From Sphingomonas sp. (lineage in GTDB: Bacteria > Pseudomonadota > Alphaproteobacteria > Sphingomonadales > Sphingomonadaceae), in contig NZ_JAQZBC010000009.1 of assembly GCF_029239295.1 (NCBI RefSeq), positions 58,642 through 122,641 on the forward strand: DNA of 64,000 nt, given 5' to 3'. The position numbers were made by a program, and so were the translations under genes. This document shows positions 1 through 9,413 of the stretch, one piece after another (positions within the stretch are counted from its first letter, which is position 1; each line of letters starts with the position of its first letter). The notes beneath the pieces were generated by a model, which did not search any database, was not told the origin of the DNA, and worked only from the letters and a program-made list of their open reading frames with translations.

Positions 1-1
1 C

Positions 2-994
2 GCGCCCGACACGGGCAACATGGAGGTGCTGCATCGCTACGGCACGCTTGAGCAGAAGGAAAAGTGGCTTCGTCCACTGATGAAAGGCGAAATACGTTCC
101 GTTTTCTTCATGACCGAGCCGGCAGTCGCCTCATCGGACGCTACCAACATCGAGACGCGCATTGAGCGTGATGGCGACCATTACGTCATCAATGGTCGCA
201 AATGGTGGTCCTCTGGCGTGGGCGATCCGCGCTGCAAGATCGGCATCCTGATGGGCAAGACCAGCTTCGAAGGATCGCGGCACCAGCAGCAAAGCCAGAT
301 CCTCGTGCCGATGGATACGCCGGGTATCAAGATCGAGCGGATGCTGTCCGTGTACGGATACGACCATGCGCCGCACGGCCACGGGGAGGTCAGCTTCACA
401 GACGTTCGCGTGCCGGTCGAAAACGTGCTGCTGGGCGAAGGGCGCGGGTTCGAAATCGCGCAGGGTCGCCTCGGGCCGGGCCGTATTCATCACTGCATGC
501 GCACGATCGGCGTCGCCGAAGTCGCGCTGGAGAAAATGGCGAAGCGTCTGCTGAGCCGCGTCGCGTTCGGAAAGCGGATTTCCGATCATTCGGTATGGGA
601 GCAGCGTGTCGCGCAGGCCCGCATCGAGATCGAAATGACCCGCCTTCTGTGTCTGAAGGCAGCGCAGACGATGGACAAGGCAGGCAACAAGGCTGCGTTG
701 CAGGAAATCGCCATGATCAAGGTGTTCGCTCCGAACATGGCGCTGCGCGTACTGGACGATGCGGTCCAGGCGCATGGCGGCGGCGGCGTGGCAGAGGACT
801 ACGGTCTCGCCCACGCATGGGCGTCGCAGCGCACGTTGCGCCTCGCTGACGGTCCTGACGAGGTGCATGCTCGCACGATCGCGCGCAACGAGTTCGGCAA
901 ATATGCCGACTGGAAGGCCGAGGTTGCCTCGAACGATCGCGGTGGACCGCGTGGTGCCGAAATCTCCAGCGGAGACATTGGCGTCTCGCGCTGA
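2..994 (+). CDS. Acyl-CoA dehydrogenase, ACAD10/11-like branch, 5' end cut by window
   Basis: FAD-dependent oxidation of an acyl-CoA to the 2-enoyl-CoA. The frame is open to the window edge and reads APDTGN before the first ATG at 20, so the N-terminal helical domain lies outside and the ATG is internal. Visible parts are the [13 protein letters not shown] loop that contacts FAD and substrate, the middle beta-domain, and a C-terminal helical domain ending in [17 protein letters not shown]. The DGPDEVH motif is typical of long acyl-CoA dehydrogenases related to the ACAD10/11 dehydrogenase domain. About 100 bases separate it from the alcohol dehydrogenase, and an APH-type kinase follows, so it probably belongs to the same catabolic cluster. 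The family call is firm; the chain-length preference cannot be read. Confidence 0.9.
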   Translation, partial: APDTGNMEVLHRYGTLEQKEKWLRPLMKGEIRSVFFMTEPAVASSDATNIETRIERDGDHYVINGRKWWSSGVGDPRCKIGILMGKTSFEGSRHQQQSQILVPMDTPGIKIERMLSVYGYDHAPHGHGEVSFTDVRVPVENVLLGEGRGFEIAQGRLGPGRIHHCMRTIGVAEVALEKMAKRLLSRVAFGKRISDHSVWEQRVAQARIEIEMTRLLCLKAAQTMDKAGNKAALQEIAMIKVFAPNMALRVLDDAVQAHGGGGVAEDYGLAHAWASQRTLRLADGPDEVHARTIARNEFGKYADWKAEVASNDRGGPRGAEISSGDIGVSR

Positions 995-1097
995 TCGCAT
1001 TCCGGGTTGAGGATTGATCTGTTCCAGTCGCGTCGCCGTCGCCGCCTTGTCGCGGTGATCGTGCGATGCCGGCTTGGACCGAGTGGAGGGAATAACC

Positions 1098-2186
1098 GTG
1101 AAAGCCGCTGTTCTATTTGAAACCAAGGCCCCGCTTCGGATCGAGGACGTGGTCGTGTCGAAGCCCGGCCCGCATGAGGTTCTGATCCGGACGGTCGCCT
1201 GCGGCGTGTGCCGTTCCGACCTTCACTTCGTCGACGGTGCCTATCCTCACCCGCTGCCCGCAATTCCGGGCCACGAGGCTGCTGGCATCGTGGAAGCGGT
1301 TGGTGACGAGGTGCGCACCGTCAAGGTTGGCGATGCCGTGGTGACCTGCCTCAGCGCGTTCTGCGGGCATTGCGAGTTCTGCATCACGGGCCGCATGTTC
1401 CTGTGCGTCAGCGCGGAAACGCGGCGCTCTCCGACGGCCGAGCCGCGGTTGAAGCTCGCAAACGGCGGAAACGTCAACCAGATGCTGAATTTGTCGGCCT
1501 ATGCCGAGCAGATGCTGGTTCACGAGCATGCCTGTGTCGCGATCGATCCGGAAATGCCGCTCGATCGGGCCGCCTTGATCGGTTGCGCGGTAACCACCGG
1601 CGCCGGAGCGGTCTTCAACACCACGGACGTCACGCCGGGCGAGACGGTTTGCATCGTCGGTTGTGGTGGCATCGGGCTGGCTGCGGTCAACGCCGCGAAG
1701 ATCGCCGGGGCGGGCAAGATCATCGCGCTGGATCCGGTGCCGGAAAAGCGTGCGGTTGCCGAGAAGTTGGGCGCGACCCACACGTATGATCCGATGGCGG
1801 ACGGCGTCGTCGGTGAAGTGGTGGAACTGACCAAGGGCGGCGTTCATCATGCGATTGAGGCGGTTGGTCGGCCGCAGTCCGCACAGACCACCATCGACGT
1901 TCTTCGTCGCGGCGGGACCGCCACGATCCTGGGCATGATGCCGCTGGATTCGAAGGTCGGGCTGTCGGCAATGGAGTTGCTGTCCGGCAAACGATTGCAG
2001 GGTGGCATCATGGGATCCAATCGCTTCCCGGTGGATATTCCCAGGCTCGTCGACTTCTACATGCGGGGGCTGTTGGATCTGGATACGATCATCGCCGAGC
2101 GGCTGCCGCTGGCCCGCATCAACGATGCCTTTGACGAACTGCGCAAGGGCGATGCGACCCGCAGCGTGATTGTATTCGATCAATGA
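1098..2186 (+). CDS. Zinc-dependent alcohol dehydrogenase (MDR superfamily)
   Basis: NAD(P)-dependent oxidation of an alcohol or reduction of a ketone/aldehyde. The N-terminal GroES-like domain has the catalytic zinc ligands in CGVCRSD and GHEAAG, and a structural zinc lobe with four Cys in CLSAFCGHCEFC...FLC. The Rossmann motif GCGGIGLAAVNAAK follows near residue 190. I chose the GTG at 1098 because GGAGGG at 1085-1090 sits seven bases upstream; an in-frame ATG at 1074 has no such site. The stop overlaps the next start as ATGA, which indicates translational coupling to the phosphotransferase. About 362 residues, the normal length. Substrate unknown; a hydroxyacyl or alcohol intermediate of the neighbouring pathway is an inference. 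Confidence 0.9.
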   Translation: MKAAVLFETKAPLRIEDVVVSKPGPHEVLIRTVACGVCRSDLHFVDGAYPHPLPAIPGHEAAGIVEAVGDEVRTVKVGDAVVTCLSAFCGHCEFCITGRMFLCVSAETRRSPTAEPRLKLANGGNVNQMLNLSAYAEQMLVHEHACVAIDPEMPLDRAALIGCAVTTGAGAVFNTTDVTPGETVCIVGCGGIGLAAVNAAKIAGAGKIIALDPVPEKRAVAEKLGATHTYDPMADGVVGEVVELTKGGVHHAIEAVGRPQSAQTTIDVLRRGGTATILGMMPLDSKVGLSAMELLSGKRLQGGIMGSNRFPVDIPRLVDFYMRGLLDLDTIIAERLPLARINDAFDELRKGDATRSVIVFDQ

Positions 2187-3253
2187 GCACGGCAGTGGCG
2201 GAAGATACCGGGCTCCAGGCGGAGATCAGCGAGCGCGATCAGCTCGATACCGGCCGACTGTCGGCCTGGATGAAGGCGCATGTGGCCGAGTTCGAAGGGC
2301 CGCTCAGCTATGCCAAGTTCGCCGGGGGCCAGTCCAACCCCACGTACAAGCTGATGACGCCGGCACGCAATTACGTCCTGCGGCGCAAGCCAATGGGCGA
2401 TCTGCTGCCATCGGCGCATCAGGTCGATCGCGAGTATCGCGTTATGGCGGCGCTGCATCCCACCGGCTTTCCGGTGCCGCGTCAATATGGCCTGTGCGAA
2501 GACGATGGCGTGATCGGTTCGGCCTTCTACGTGATGGAGATGGTTGAGGGGCGAACGATCTGGGACGGATCGTTTCCGGGGATGGATGCCGAGACCCGGC
2601 GCGCGCACTATCACGCGATGATCGACACCTTGGCGGATCTGCATAATGTGGATCTGAAGGCGACGAACCTCGAAGATTTCGGCCGGCCGGGAAATTACTT
2701 TGAACGGCAGGTGAGCCGCTGGACGAAGCAATATCGCGGTGCCGAAACCGAGCATATGCCGGCGATGGAACGGTTGATCGAATGGCTGCCGCGAACCATT
2801 CCCGAGCAGACACGCACGTCGATCGTTCACGGCGATTACCGGTGCGACAACATGAAGTTTGCGCCTGGTCTGGAGCCGCGGGTTGCGGCCGTATTGGACT
2901 GGGAGCTTTGCACGACGGGTGATCCGCTGGCGGACCTCAGCTACTTTCTCATCAGCTGGGTGACCCAGCCGGAGGGTCGTTCTGGCGTCATGGGGCTCAC
3001 TGGTCGCGAGACGGGTATTCCGACGCTGGAAGAGGTCGTCGCGCGCTACTGCGAAAGGACCGGGCGAGACTCGGTTCCTGATCTGAACTGGCTGCTCGCT
3101 TTCAACCTGTTCCGCCTTGCCTCGATCGTTCAGGGAATTCGCAAGCGCTTCCTGATCGGCACCGCCTCAAGCGCGAATGCCGAGGCGACCAGTGCGCGCG
3201 TTCCGATGCTGGCAGATGCCGCTTGGGACTTTGCGGTGAAAGCCGGCGCGTAG
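2183..3253 (+). CDS. APH-type phosphotransferase, ACAD10/11 kinase-domain-like
   Basis: Kinase with the aminoglycoside-phosphotransferase fold, 356 residues. It has the N-terminal nucleotide region (GGQSNPTYKL), the Brenner-type catalytic motif VHGDYRCDNM and the metal-binding motif LDWELCTTGDPLADL. Homologues beside acyl-CoA dehydrogenases phosphorylate the hydroxyl of 4-hydroxyacyl-CoAs (LvaA in Pseudomonas levulinate catabolism; the kinase domain of animal ACAD10/11), rather than antibiotics. The start overlaps the alcohol dehydrogenase stop by four bases. The neighbouring dehydrogenase and SDR genes support the hydroxyacyl-CoA role; this is inference from context. The small LvaB partner is not seen in the visible part of the cluster. 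Confidence 0.88.
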   Translation: MSTAVAEDTGLQAEISERDQLDTGRLSAWMKAHVAEFEGPLSYAKFAGGQSNPTYKLMTPARNYVLRRKPMGDLLPSAHQVDREYRVMAALHPTGFPVPRQYGLCEDDGVIGSAFYVMEMVEGRTIWDGSFPGMDAETRRAHYHAMIDTLADLHNVDLKATNLEDFGRPGNYFERQVSRWTKQYRGAETEHMPAMERLIEWLPRTIPEQTRTSIVHGDYRCDNMKFAPGLEPRVAAVLDWELCTTGDPLADLSYFLISWVTQPEGRSGVMGLTGRETGIPTLEEVVARYCERTGRDSVPDLNWLLAFNLFRLASIVQGIRKRFLIGTASSANAEATSARVPMLADAAWDFAVKAGA

Positions 3254-3283
3254 GCCGCCACATAGAATAGAGAAGAGAGACGG

Positions 3284-4063
3284 ATGAGCTTATTCGATCT
3301 GACCGGGAAGGTCGTCGTGATCACCGGTTCGTCGCGCGGCATTGGCAAGGCCAGTGCTATCGCGTGTGCGGAGCAGGGCGCGAAGGTGGTGATTTCCAGC
3401 CGCAAGCAGGATGCATCGCAGGCCGTTGCCGACGAAATCAACGCGCGCTTCGGCGACGGTACGGCCATCGCGGTGGCGGCCAACATTTCCGACAAGGCGG
3501 CGCTGCAGAACCTGGTCGATGAAAGCCGTCGAGCATTCGGCAAGATCGACTGCCTTGTCTGCAACGCAGCATCCAACCCCTATTACGGGCCACAGGAAGG
3601 GATTGCCGACGAGCAGTTCCGCAAGATCTTGGACAACAATATCCTGTCGAACCACTGGCTGATCACCATGGTCGCGCCCGAGATGAAGGAGCGCGGCGCA
3701 AAGGGCGAGGACGCGGGATCGATCGTGATCGTGTCGTCGATCGGCGGCCTGCGCGGATCGACCGTGATCGGCGCTTATTGCATCTCCAAGGCGGCCGACA
3801 TGCAACTCGCGCGGAATCTGGCGCATGAGTATGGCCAGCACGGCATCCGGGTGAACTGCATCGCGCCGGGCCTGATCAAGACCGACTTCGCCAAGGCATT
3901 GTGGGAAGACGAGGCCGCGGTCGCGGAGCGAAACCGTACTACCCCGCTGCGCCGCATCGGAGAGCCTGAGGAGATCGCCGGAGCGGTGGTTTACCTGGCG
4001 TCGAAGGCCAGCGGTTTCATGACCGGCCAGACGATGGTGATCGACGGCGGCGTGACGATCTGA
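3284..4063 (+). CDS. SDR family oxidoreductase
   Basis: Classical short-chain dehydrogenase/reductase of 259 residues using NAD(P). The cofactor motif TGSSRGIG lies at residues 14-21, the NAAS-type motif near 90 (CNAASNPYYG), the catalytic Ser in VSSIGG and the active-site YCISK motif near 165; the C-terminus MVIDGGVTI is typical. A purine-rich stretch (agagaagagagacgg) precedes the ATG. It lies 30 bases after the phosphotransferase in the same direction, so it is likely in one transcript. A role in reducing a keto-acyl-CoA or oxidising a hydroxyacyl-CoA fits the cluster but is inferred. Confidence 0.88.
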   Translation: MSLFDLTGKVVVITGSSRGIGKASAIACAEQGAKVVISSRKQDASQAVADEINARFGDGTAIAVAANISDKAALQNLVDESRRAFGKIDCLVCNAASNPYYGPQEGIADEQFRKILDNNILSNHWLITMVAPEMKERGAKGEDAGSIVIVSSIGGLRGSTVIGAYCISKAADMQLARNLAHEYGQHGIRVNCIAPGLIKTDFAKALWEDEAAVAERNRTTPLRRIGEPEEIAGAVVYLASKASGFMTGQTMVIDGGVTI

Positions 4064-4111
4064 GGATGTCACCCGAAGGTGCGTAGCGCACGGGTTTGAG
4101 CGGAGGTTGAA

Positions 4112-4906
4112 GTGAGGTTCACGGGCAAGTCGGTCATCGTCACTGGAGCAGGATCCGGTATCGGCCGGGCAGCGGCTACGCTGTTCGCCGCAGAGGGTGG
4201 GCAGGTTGTGGTCGCGGACAAGGTTGGTGCCGAGGCTACGGCCGCTGCCATCCGGGATGCAGGTGGTACCGCGCATGCGATCGAAATGGATGCCGGCAAT
4301 GAGGAGGACGTCCTGCGCACGATCGCGCTGGCGTGCGACAGCTTCGGCGGACTGGATGTAATGTTCGCCAATGCCGGAATATCCGGCGGGATGGCGAACA
4401 TCTTCAACACAGATGTCAGCCTGTTTGCCGAAGTGCTGCGGGTGAACCTGATCGGGCCGTTCCTCGCCATCAAGCATGGTGCCCCGCGCATTGCCGAACG
4501 GGGAGGTGGGGCGATCATCCTGACGGCGAGTGTCGCCGGAATCCGCTCAGGCGCTGGATCACCAGCCTATTCTGCGTCAAAGGCGGGTGTCATTAACCTC
4601 GCGCAGGTGTCGGCGCAGCAATTGTCGGGCTCGAACGTGCGGGTCAATGCGATCTGTCCGGGGCTGACCGAGACGGGCATGACGCAGTCGGTATTCGATT
4701 ACGCGCGCGATGCTGGAAAGATTGACCGCGTCGGCAGGCTCAATCCGCTACGACGCGGCGCGCAACCGGACGAATTGGCGAAGGTGGCGTTGTTCCTGGC
4801 CTCGTCGGACGCCAGCTATGTCAATGGACAGGCGCTGGCGGTCGACGGTGGTTTGTCCTCCAGCCATCCGGTGACTAAGCAAGAATACGGGCGCACCAGC
4901 GCCTGA
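4112..4906 (+). CDS. SDR family oxidoreductase
   Basis: Second classical SDR, 264 residues. [12 protein letters not shown] binds the cofactor at residues 11-22, NAGISGG lies near 88, the catalytic Ser in TASVAG and the YSASK motif near 157. Translation starts at GTG 4112 with GGAGG at 4102-4106. It shares only the general SDR pattern with the preceding gene, so it is not a recent duplicate. It ends the + strand catabolic cluster; a hairpin follows 12 bases after its stop. Substrate unknown; the 3-hydroxyacyl-CoA dehydrogenase-like SDRs of fatty acid and terpenoid breakdown are the nearest guess. Confidence 0.88.
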   Translation: MRFTGKSVIVTGAGSGIGRAAATLFAAEGGQVVVADKVGAEATAAAIRDAGGTAHAIEMDAGNEEDVLRTIALACDSFGGLDVMFANAGISGGMANIFNTDVSLFAEVLRVNLIGPFLAIKHGAPRIAERGGGAIILTASVAGIRSGAGSPAYSASKAGVINLAQVSAQQLSGSNVRVNAICPGLTETGMTQSVFDYARDAGKIDRVGRLNPLRRGAQPDELAKVALFLASSDASYVNGQALAVDGGLSSSHPVTKQEYGRTSA

Positions 4907-4917
4907 CGGTACCGACT

Positions 4918-4948
4918 CCACCGAGATTTGCCGAGGCAAACCCGGTGG
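4918..4948 (+). terminator. Hairpin after the SDR cluster
   Basis: Nested inverted repeat: outer arms CCACCG/CGGTGG and an inner perfect arm TTTGCC/GGCAAA around GA. It lies 12 bases after the stop of the second SDR and can end the + strand transcript. No run of T follows, so it may act with Rho or only stabilise the 3' end. The rest of 4907-5149, the longest gap in the window, shows no supported gene. Confidence 0.45.
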
Positions 4949-5149
4949 TGCCCGCGCGTTCTTCCATCGTTAGGGGTGGCAGCGTGTAGATGTCCCCGGA
5001 CGATCGGCGCGATGAGAAACACTTGTTCCTGACCTTTGCGGACGGCGCGGACCGAACGTTGGTTTTGGCTTGTAGATCGGGGCAACGCGCGCGTGTTTCC
5101 GGCCGGCGAAGAACGCCAGTCCCACGCGCGCTGACGCAGTCCCTGACAC

Positions 5150-7000
5150 TTAAGCTGGCACCGCGTCGGACCACCGGTCGACTACCTGTCCGAGCACCCC
5201 GAGCGGCATCCCGCCGGCCTGGACCACCGCGTCGTTGAACCCACGCACGTCAAAGCCGGCGCCAAGCTTTTGCTTGGCGACATCCCGCAAGCGATTGATT
5301 TCATTGTGGCCGGTCTTGTAGCCCAGCGCCTGTCCCGGCCACACGCAATAGCGGTTGATCTCTGACCGGGCGCGGCTTTCGGTATAGCCGGTGGCGGCCA
5401 TCAACCAGCGGACAGCCTGATCAACGGACCATTTTTTGTGATGAAGTCCGGTGTCGACGACGAGGCGCGCTGCGCGGAAGTTCATCGATTGAAGATACCC
5501 AATGCGCCCCAGCGGATCGCCTTCATAATAGCCAAGTTCAGCGCCGATCTGCTCCGCATATAGCCCCCAGCCTTCGGAATAGGCGTTGAAGCCGAGCAGT
5601 GTGCGGATCAGCGGCAGATCAAAGGTATATTCACCCTGCCAAATGTGCCCCGGGATACCTTCGTGGAAGGTGAGCGTCGCGAGTTCGAAGCGGGGCCAGT
5701 TCGCCGTGTCGCGCAGGTTGATATAGTAGATGCCTGGCGTCGAACCATCGAGTGCGCCCGGGCCAGCATAGCCGTTGGGTGCGCCGTTCTGGATCGCCGG
5801 GGGGACCCGCTTGATCACGAGATTACCGCGCACCAGCTTGCCAAAGGCCTTGGGCAGGCTGGGGCGAAGCTTCGCGACGACGGTGTTGAGGTAGGCGAGC
5901 AGCTCTGCGCGGCCCTGGTCATTATTAGGAAAAAGCAGCTCAGGCCGCTTGCCGAGCGCGGCGAGGCGCTCACCCGCGGTGCCTTGGGTGAGGCCCTGCG
6001 CGCGGAGCAGCGGATCGAGTTCTGCCGCATAGGCCCGGCATTGCTCCAGGCCGGATTCGTGGATTTCGTCGGGCGTTCGCTTCGTCGTGGTGGCGGCCTC
6101 GGCGAGCCAGGCGTAGCGATCCGCTGCGTCCGGCATTCGCCACATCCCGCCCTCCTCAGGAGCGCGCGTGCGCAGGGCGGCGAGGGCGTCGGCCTGTTTG
6201 GCTAGGGCGGGGGAAATGCGGCGGTCGACAATCGCAGTCGCGCGGGCCGTCCAGTCCCCGGTAAGGCCCGCCTTCGCCGTCTTTTCGGCGAAGCTGCGGA
6301 TGACGCCCTGCTCGGCCGCGGGCTGCGCGGCGCCGGTGCGCAATTGAGCGACCGTGATGTCGTTGAAGGGGGCGGGGAGGAGGACGTTTTGGCGAGCATC
6401 GGCCTGTATCCGGCCAGTTTCGGCCTCCAACTGAGCGGCATAGGCCTCCAGCCGTGCAAGATAGGCCTCAGCATCGGCGCGGGCCGCGATCTGATGCTTG
6501 TTCTCGAGCAGATCGGGCGTGTCGACGAACGCACCATTGCCCTGCGTCACTACATAAGGGGTGGAGCGGTAATTGTTGTTCGACAGGAACGCCATGTCGC
6601 CGACCGGCATCCGCTGCCAGCCGTCGAGCGCGATCTCATGCGCTGCGATCACCGTTTCGACGTGAGTGGCGACCGTTGGCGACAGAGCGGCCCGATCGAT
6701 CTTGCGCAAGCGGGCGAGGCGCTGCGCGGCGTCGCACCGGCGGGCTGCCTCCGCAGCGGCGCTGCGGTCGGTCAGCTTGCCCTTCAGCGCCAGGCGCTTG
6801 CCACTGTCGAGGCCGAGATAGGCCGCACCGTCGGGATAGGCGGTGAGGAGCGCCTCGGCCTGCTGATCCAGCACGGCGAGCGCGGCAGCGTCTGCACTGC
6901 TGCCGGCAGCCGCCGTCTGGGCGGTCGCCGGGGGCACCAGCGCACTGCTGGCGGCAAGCGCGGCGGTGCCGGTGAGGAAGTCGCGGCGGTCGATCGTCAT
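5150..7000 (-). CDS. DUF885 family protein with Tat signal, putative metallohydrolase
   Basis: 616 residues. The N-terminus MTIDRRDFLTGTAALAASSA is a twin-arginine signal (RRDFLTG followed by a hydrophobic stretch and an AQTAAA cleavage region), so the protein is exported folded to the periplasm. The body matches the DUF885 family, with the conserved metalloprotease-like motif HEGIPGHIWQ near residue 450 and the helical repeats of the M32/DUF885 group. The activity of this family is not well established; a peptidase is presumed from the HExxxGH motif. It lies downstream of tesB on the same strand (109 bases apart) and is full length. No clear metabolic link to the acyl-CoA genes. Confidence 0.85.
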   Translation of the reverse strand: MTIDRRDFLTGTAALAASSALVPPATAQTAAAGSSADAAALAVLDQQAEALLTAYPDGAAYLGLDSGKRLALKGKLTDRSAAAEAARRCDAAQRLARLRKIDRAALSPTVATHVETVIAAHEIALDGWQRMPVGDMAFLSNNNYRSTPYVVTQGNGAFVDTPDLLENKHQIAARADAEAYLARLEAYAAQLEAETGRIQADARQNVLLPAPFNDITVAQLRTGAAQPAAEQGVIRSFAEKTAKAGLTGDWTARATAIVDRRISPALAKQADALAALRTRAPEEGGMWRMPDAADRYAWLAEAATTTKRTPDEIHESGLEQCRAYAAELDPLLRAQGLTQGTAGERLAALGKRPELLFPNNDQGRAELLAYLNTVVAKLRPSLPKAFGKLVRGNLVIKRVPPAIQNGAPNGYAGPGALDGSTPGIYYINLRDTANWPRFELATLTFHEGIPGHIWQGEYTFDLPLIRTLLGFNAYSEGWGLYAEQIGAELGYYEGDPLGRIGYLQSMNFRAARLVVDTGLHHKKWSVDQAVRWLMAATGYTESRARSEINRYCVWPGQALGYKTGHNEINRLRDVAKQKLGAGFDVRGFNDAVVQAGGMPLGVLGQVVDRWSDAVPA

Positions 7001-7109
7001 GCGGACACCAGAAGCAGGAGGGCGAGGCGGGTTGTCAGGTCGGCGAGAGCGAAAACGCGAGGAAAGCCGGGCGGCGCGAAAACATGCCGCGCTCCGGAGG
7101 CGCGCGGCG

Positions 7110-8021
7110 TTATTCCGCGCGTGGGGTGCGCTGGCGGATCAAACCTTCCTGCGCCACGCTGGCAACCAGACGACCATCCTGGGTGAAGATCTGGCCGCGG
7201 TTCATGCCACGCGCGTGTCCGGTCCAGGGACTGTCGGTGGCGTACAGCAGCCATTCGTCGGCGCGGAAATCCTCATGAAGCCAGATCGAGTGATCGAGGC
7301 TCGCGCTCTGGAAGCCAGGTGTCGTCCAGTTCACGCCGTGCGGCAGCATGCAGGTGCCGAGTAGCGCCATGTCGGACGCGTAGGAGAGGATCGCGCGGTG
7401 CATCGAGGGATCGTCGCCGACCGGCGCAACCGCCCGGAACCAGCTGTGCTGGATTGGATCGGTCGGGGTGGGATTGAACCATTTGCGCGGATAGACCGGG
7501 CGGATCTCGATCGGGCGTGGGCGAGTGACCATGCGCCGCTGCTTTTCGGGCAGGTTGACCGCGTCCTTCTGACGCAGTTCGGCCTCCGTCGGCAGCGATT
7601 CCGGCGGCGGCACGTCGGGCATGCGATCCTGATGGTGGAAGCCTTCCTCCGGCACCTGAAGCGAGCAGGCGAGGTTCAGGATCGGTGCGCCGCGCTGCAT
7701 GGCGATCACGCGGCGGGTGGAGAAGCTGCGCCCTTCGAAATCGCGCACGACGCGGTAGATGATCGGGAAGTTTTCATCGCCCGGGCGCATGAAATAGGCG
7801 TGGAGCGAGTGGGCGATCTTGGGCGCCTCGGTCGAGCGCTGGGCTGCCTGAAGCGCCTGGGCGATCACCTGGCCACCAAAGACGCGTCCGACGCCGCCCT
7901 TGGAGCGGCGCCCGCGGTAGAGATCGGTATCGATTTCCTCGACGTCGAGCAGGTCGACGAGGTCAGCAGCCAAGGCTTCGGGTGTAGGGGGAGTGCGCGT
8001 GTCGTTTGAGGTGTCGCTCAT
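7110..8021 (-). CDS. tesB: Acyl-CoA thioesterase II
   Basis: Hydrolyses acyl-CoA to free fatty acid and CoA in the cytoplasm. 303 residues, the usual TesB length, with two hot-dog domains: the first contains YRGRRSKGGVGRVFGGQVIAQAL and SLHAYFMRPGD, the second SLDHSIWLHEDFRADEWLLY with the conserved aspartate of the catalytic triad, then GHARGMNRGQIFTQDGRLVASVAQEG at the end. It follows the acyl-CoA dehydrogenase pair on the same strand after a 126-base gap with a GC hairpin. It fits a role in releasing CoA when beta-oxidation intermediates build up. Confidence 0.93.
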   Translation of the reverse strand: MSDTSNDTRTPPTPEALAADLVDLLDVEEIDTDLYRGRRSKGGVGRVFGGQVIAQALQAAQRSTEAPKIAHSLHAYFMRPGDENFPIIYRVVRDFEGRSFSTRRVIAMQRGAPILNLACSLQVPEEGFHHQDRMPDVPPPESLPTEAELRQKDAVNLPEKQRRMVTRPRPIEIRPVYPRKWFNPTPTDPIQHSWFRAVAPVGDDPSMHRAILSYASDMALLGTCMLPHGVNWTTPGFQSASLDHSIWLHEDFRADEWLLYATDSPWTGHARGMNRGQIFTQDGRLVASVAQEGLIRQRTPRAE

Positions 8022-8114
8022 CTAGTCCATTCCCTGTGCCCGCTGCGACGGGAACAGGAAACCCGGCGCCGGAACATGCCCGGCGCACCTGTTTCGACCT
8101 GCCCCGATCTTGCT

Positions 8115-8140
8115 CCCCTCCCTCCTGCGGGAGGGAGGGG
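8115..8140. repeat. Perfect 11-bp GC hairpin between acyl-CoA dehydrogenase and tesB
   Basis: CCCCTCCCTCC and GGAGGGAGGGG form an uninterrupted 11-bp stem with a TGCG loop. On the - strand, in which the neighbouring genes run, no T run follows, so a classic terminator is unlikely. A shorter CCTCCCCCCTGCGGGG relative lies at 9391-9407 before the next gene pair, suggesting a small intergenic repeat family. Confidence 0.6.
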
Positions 8141-8147
8141 AAAAGCG

Positions 8148-9275
8148 TCAATAGCCGGCTGCGCGCGCGAGCCGATCGGCGTGGAAGTTTGCGTCTCCGA
8201 ACAGCTCGGCAAGGACGCGCTGGCGCTTCATGTAGAAGCCGATGTCATACTCATCGGTCATGCCGATGCCGCCGTGCATCTGGATGCCTTCCTGCACGCT
8301 GAGCATCGTGGCGAAGCCGGTCATCGCCTTGGCGACCGAGACAGCCGCGTCCGCCTTCTCATCGCCAGCGTCGAGCAGCTGCTGCGCCTTCAGCACGGCC
8401 GCGCGCGCCACTTCCATCTCGCTGTAGAGATGTGACGCACGGTGCTGCAGCGCCTGGAAGCTGCCGATCAGCACGCCGAACTGCTTGCGCTCCTTCAGAT
8501 AGTTCACCGTCATGTCCATCGCGCCAGCGCCGACGCCCAGCATTTCGGCAGCGGCACCCGCACGGCCAGCGCGCAGCAGGCGATCGAGCGGCGTGCGGCC
8601 GGCATCGACCTCACCGATCACCGCATCAGCATCAACCTCGACGCCGTCGAACTCGATGCGGGCGGCGAGGCTGGCATCGGTCAGACGCTCGGCGGTGGCA
8701 GTCATCCCGGCAGCGTTCTTCGGCACGGCGAACAGCGTGACACCGTCCTGATCCTCGGCTGAGCCGGCGGTGCGCGCGGCGACGATCACGACATCGGCGA
8801 CATGGCCGTGGTGAACGAACTGCTTGGCGCCGGTAAGCTTGAAGCCGTTGCCGGCACGTTCCGCTTTCATGCCAACGGCAGAGCGGAACTTCGCACCCTC
8901 GTCGATCGCCAGCGCAGCAACAGTTTCACCGGCCAGGATGCCAGGGAACCAGCGCTCCGCGTGCGGCGTGCCCTTCATTGCCTCGACCGCGGCGACCGCG
9001 GTCTGCAGGAATGGCGACGGCGACAGGTTGCGGCCGATCTCCTCCAGCACTACGCCCGCCTCGACATGTCCGAGGCCAAGGCCGCCCTGTGCCTCGTCGA
9101 TGAGGATGCCGGTGAAGCCCATGTCCGCGAACTGCTTCCACAGATCGCGCGAGAAACCGGTCTGGTCATTGTCGTCGCGCAGCTTGCGCATGTGGCTGAC
9201 GGGGGCTGAATCGCCCACGAAGTCGCGCGCGGTGTCGCGCAGCATCGTCTGATCTTCGTTCAGGAAAAGAGGCAT
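8148..9275 (-). CDS. Acyl-CoA dehydrogenase (short subunit-type)
   Basis: FAD flavoenzyme of beta-oxidation-like pathways, 375 residues. The N-terminal helical domain (MGFTGILIDEAQGGLGLG), the middle beta-domain and the C-terminal domain with RKQFGVLIGSFQALQHR and MHGGIGMTDEYDIGFYMKR are all present. It sits next to a second dehydrogenase (9414-10598) on the same strand. Such adjacent pairs often form heterotetramers in which one subunit supplies the base and the other completes the FAD pocket, as in steroid and branched-chain catabolism; that pairing is inferred from gene order. The gap of 138 bases to the partner is GC-rich, with a hairpin. Confidence 0.92.
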   Translation of the reverse strand: MPLFLNEDQTMLRDTARDFVGDSAPVSHMRKLRDDNDQTGFSRDLWKQFADMGFTGILIDEAQGGLGLGHVEAGVVLEEIGRNLSPSPFLQTAVAAVEAMKGTPHAERWFPGILAGETVAALAIDEGAKFRSAVGMKAERAGNGFKLTGAKQFVHHGHVADVVIVAARTAGSAEDQDGVTLFAVPKNAAGMTATAERLTDASLAARIEFDGVEVDADAVIGEVDAGRTPLDRLLRAGRAGAAAEMLGVGAGAMDMTVNYLKERKQFGVLIGSFQALQHRASHLYSEMEVARAAVLKAQQLLDAGDEKADAAVSVAKAMTGFATMLSVQEGIQMHGGIGMTDEYDIGFYMKRQRVLAELFGDANFHADRLARAAGY

Positions 9276-9413
9276 CGTTGATCCCTTATACGCTCCGGCG
9301 CGGATCGGCGCCGGAGGGGCGGGAAGGGCGGCTGGCGCCTGCGGCGGCGCCGCCCGTTTCCCGTGGATGGTTTGGCGAGCGCGCCCTCCCCCCTGCGGGG
9401 AAGGACGACCCGA

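Noticed and set aside
8115..8140. Strong GC hairpin as a rho-independent terminator
   Set aside because: No T run on the coding strand and a similar shorter element nearby; listed as a repeat.
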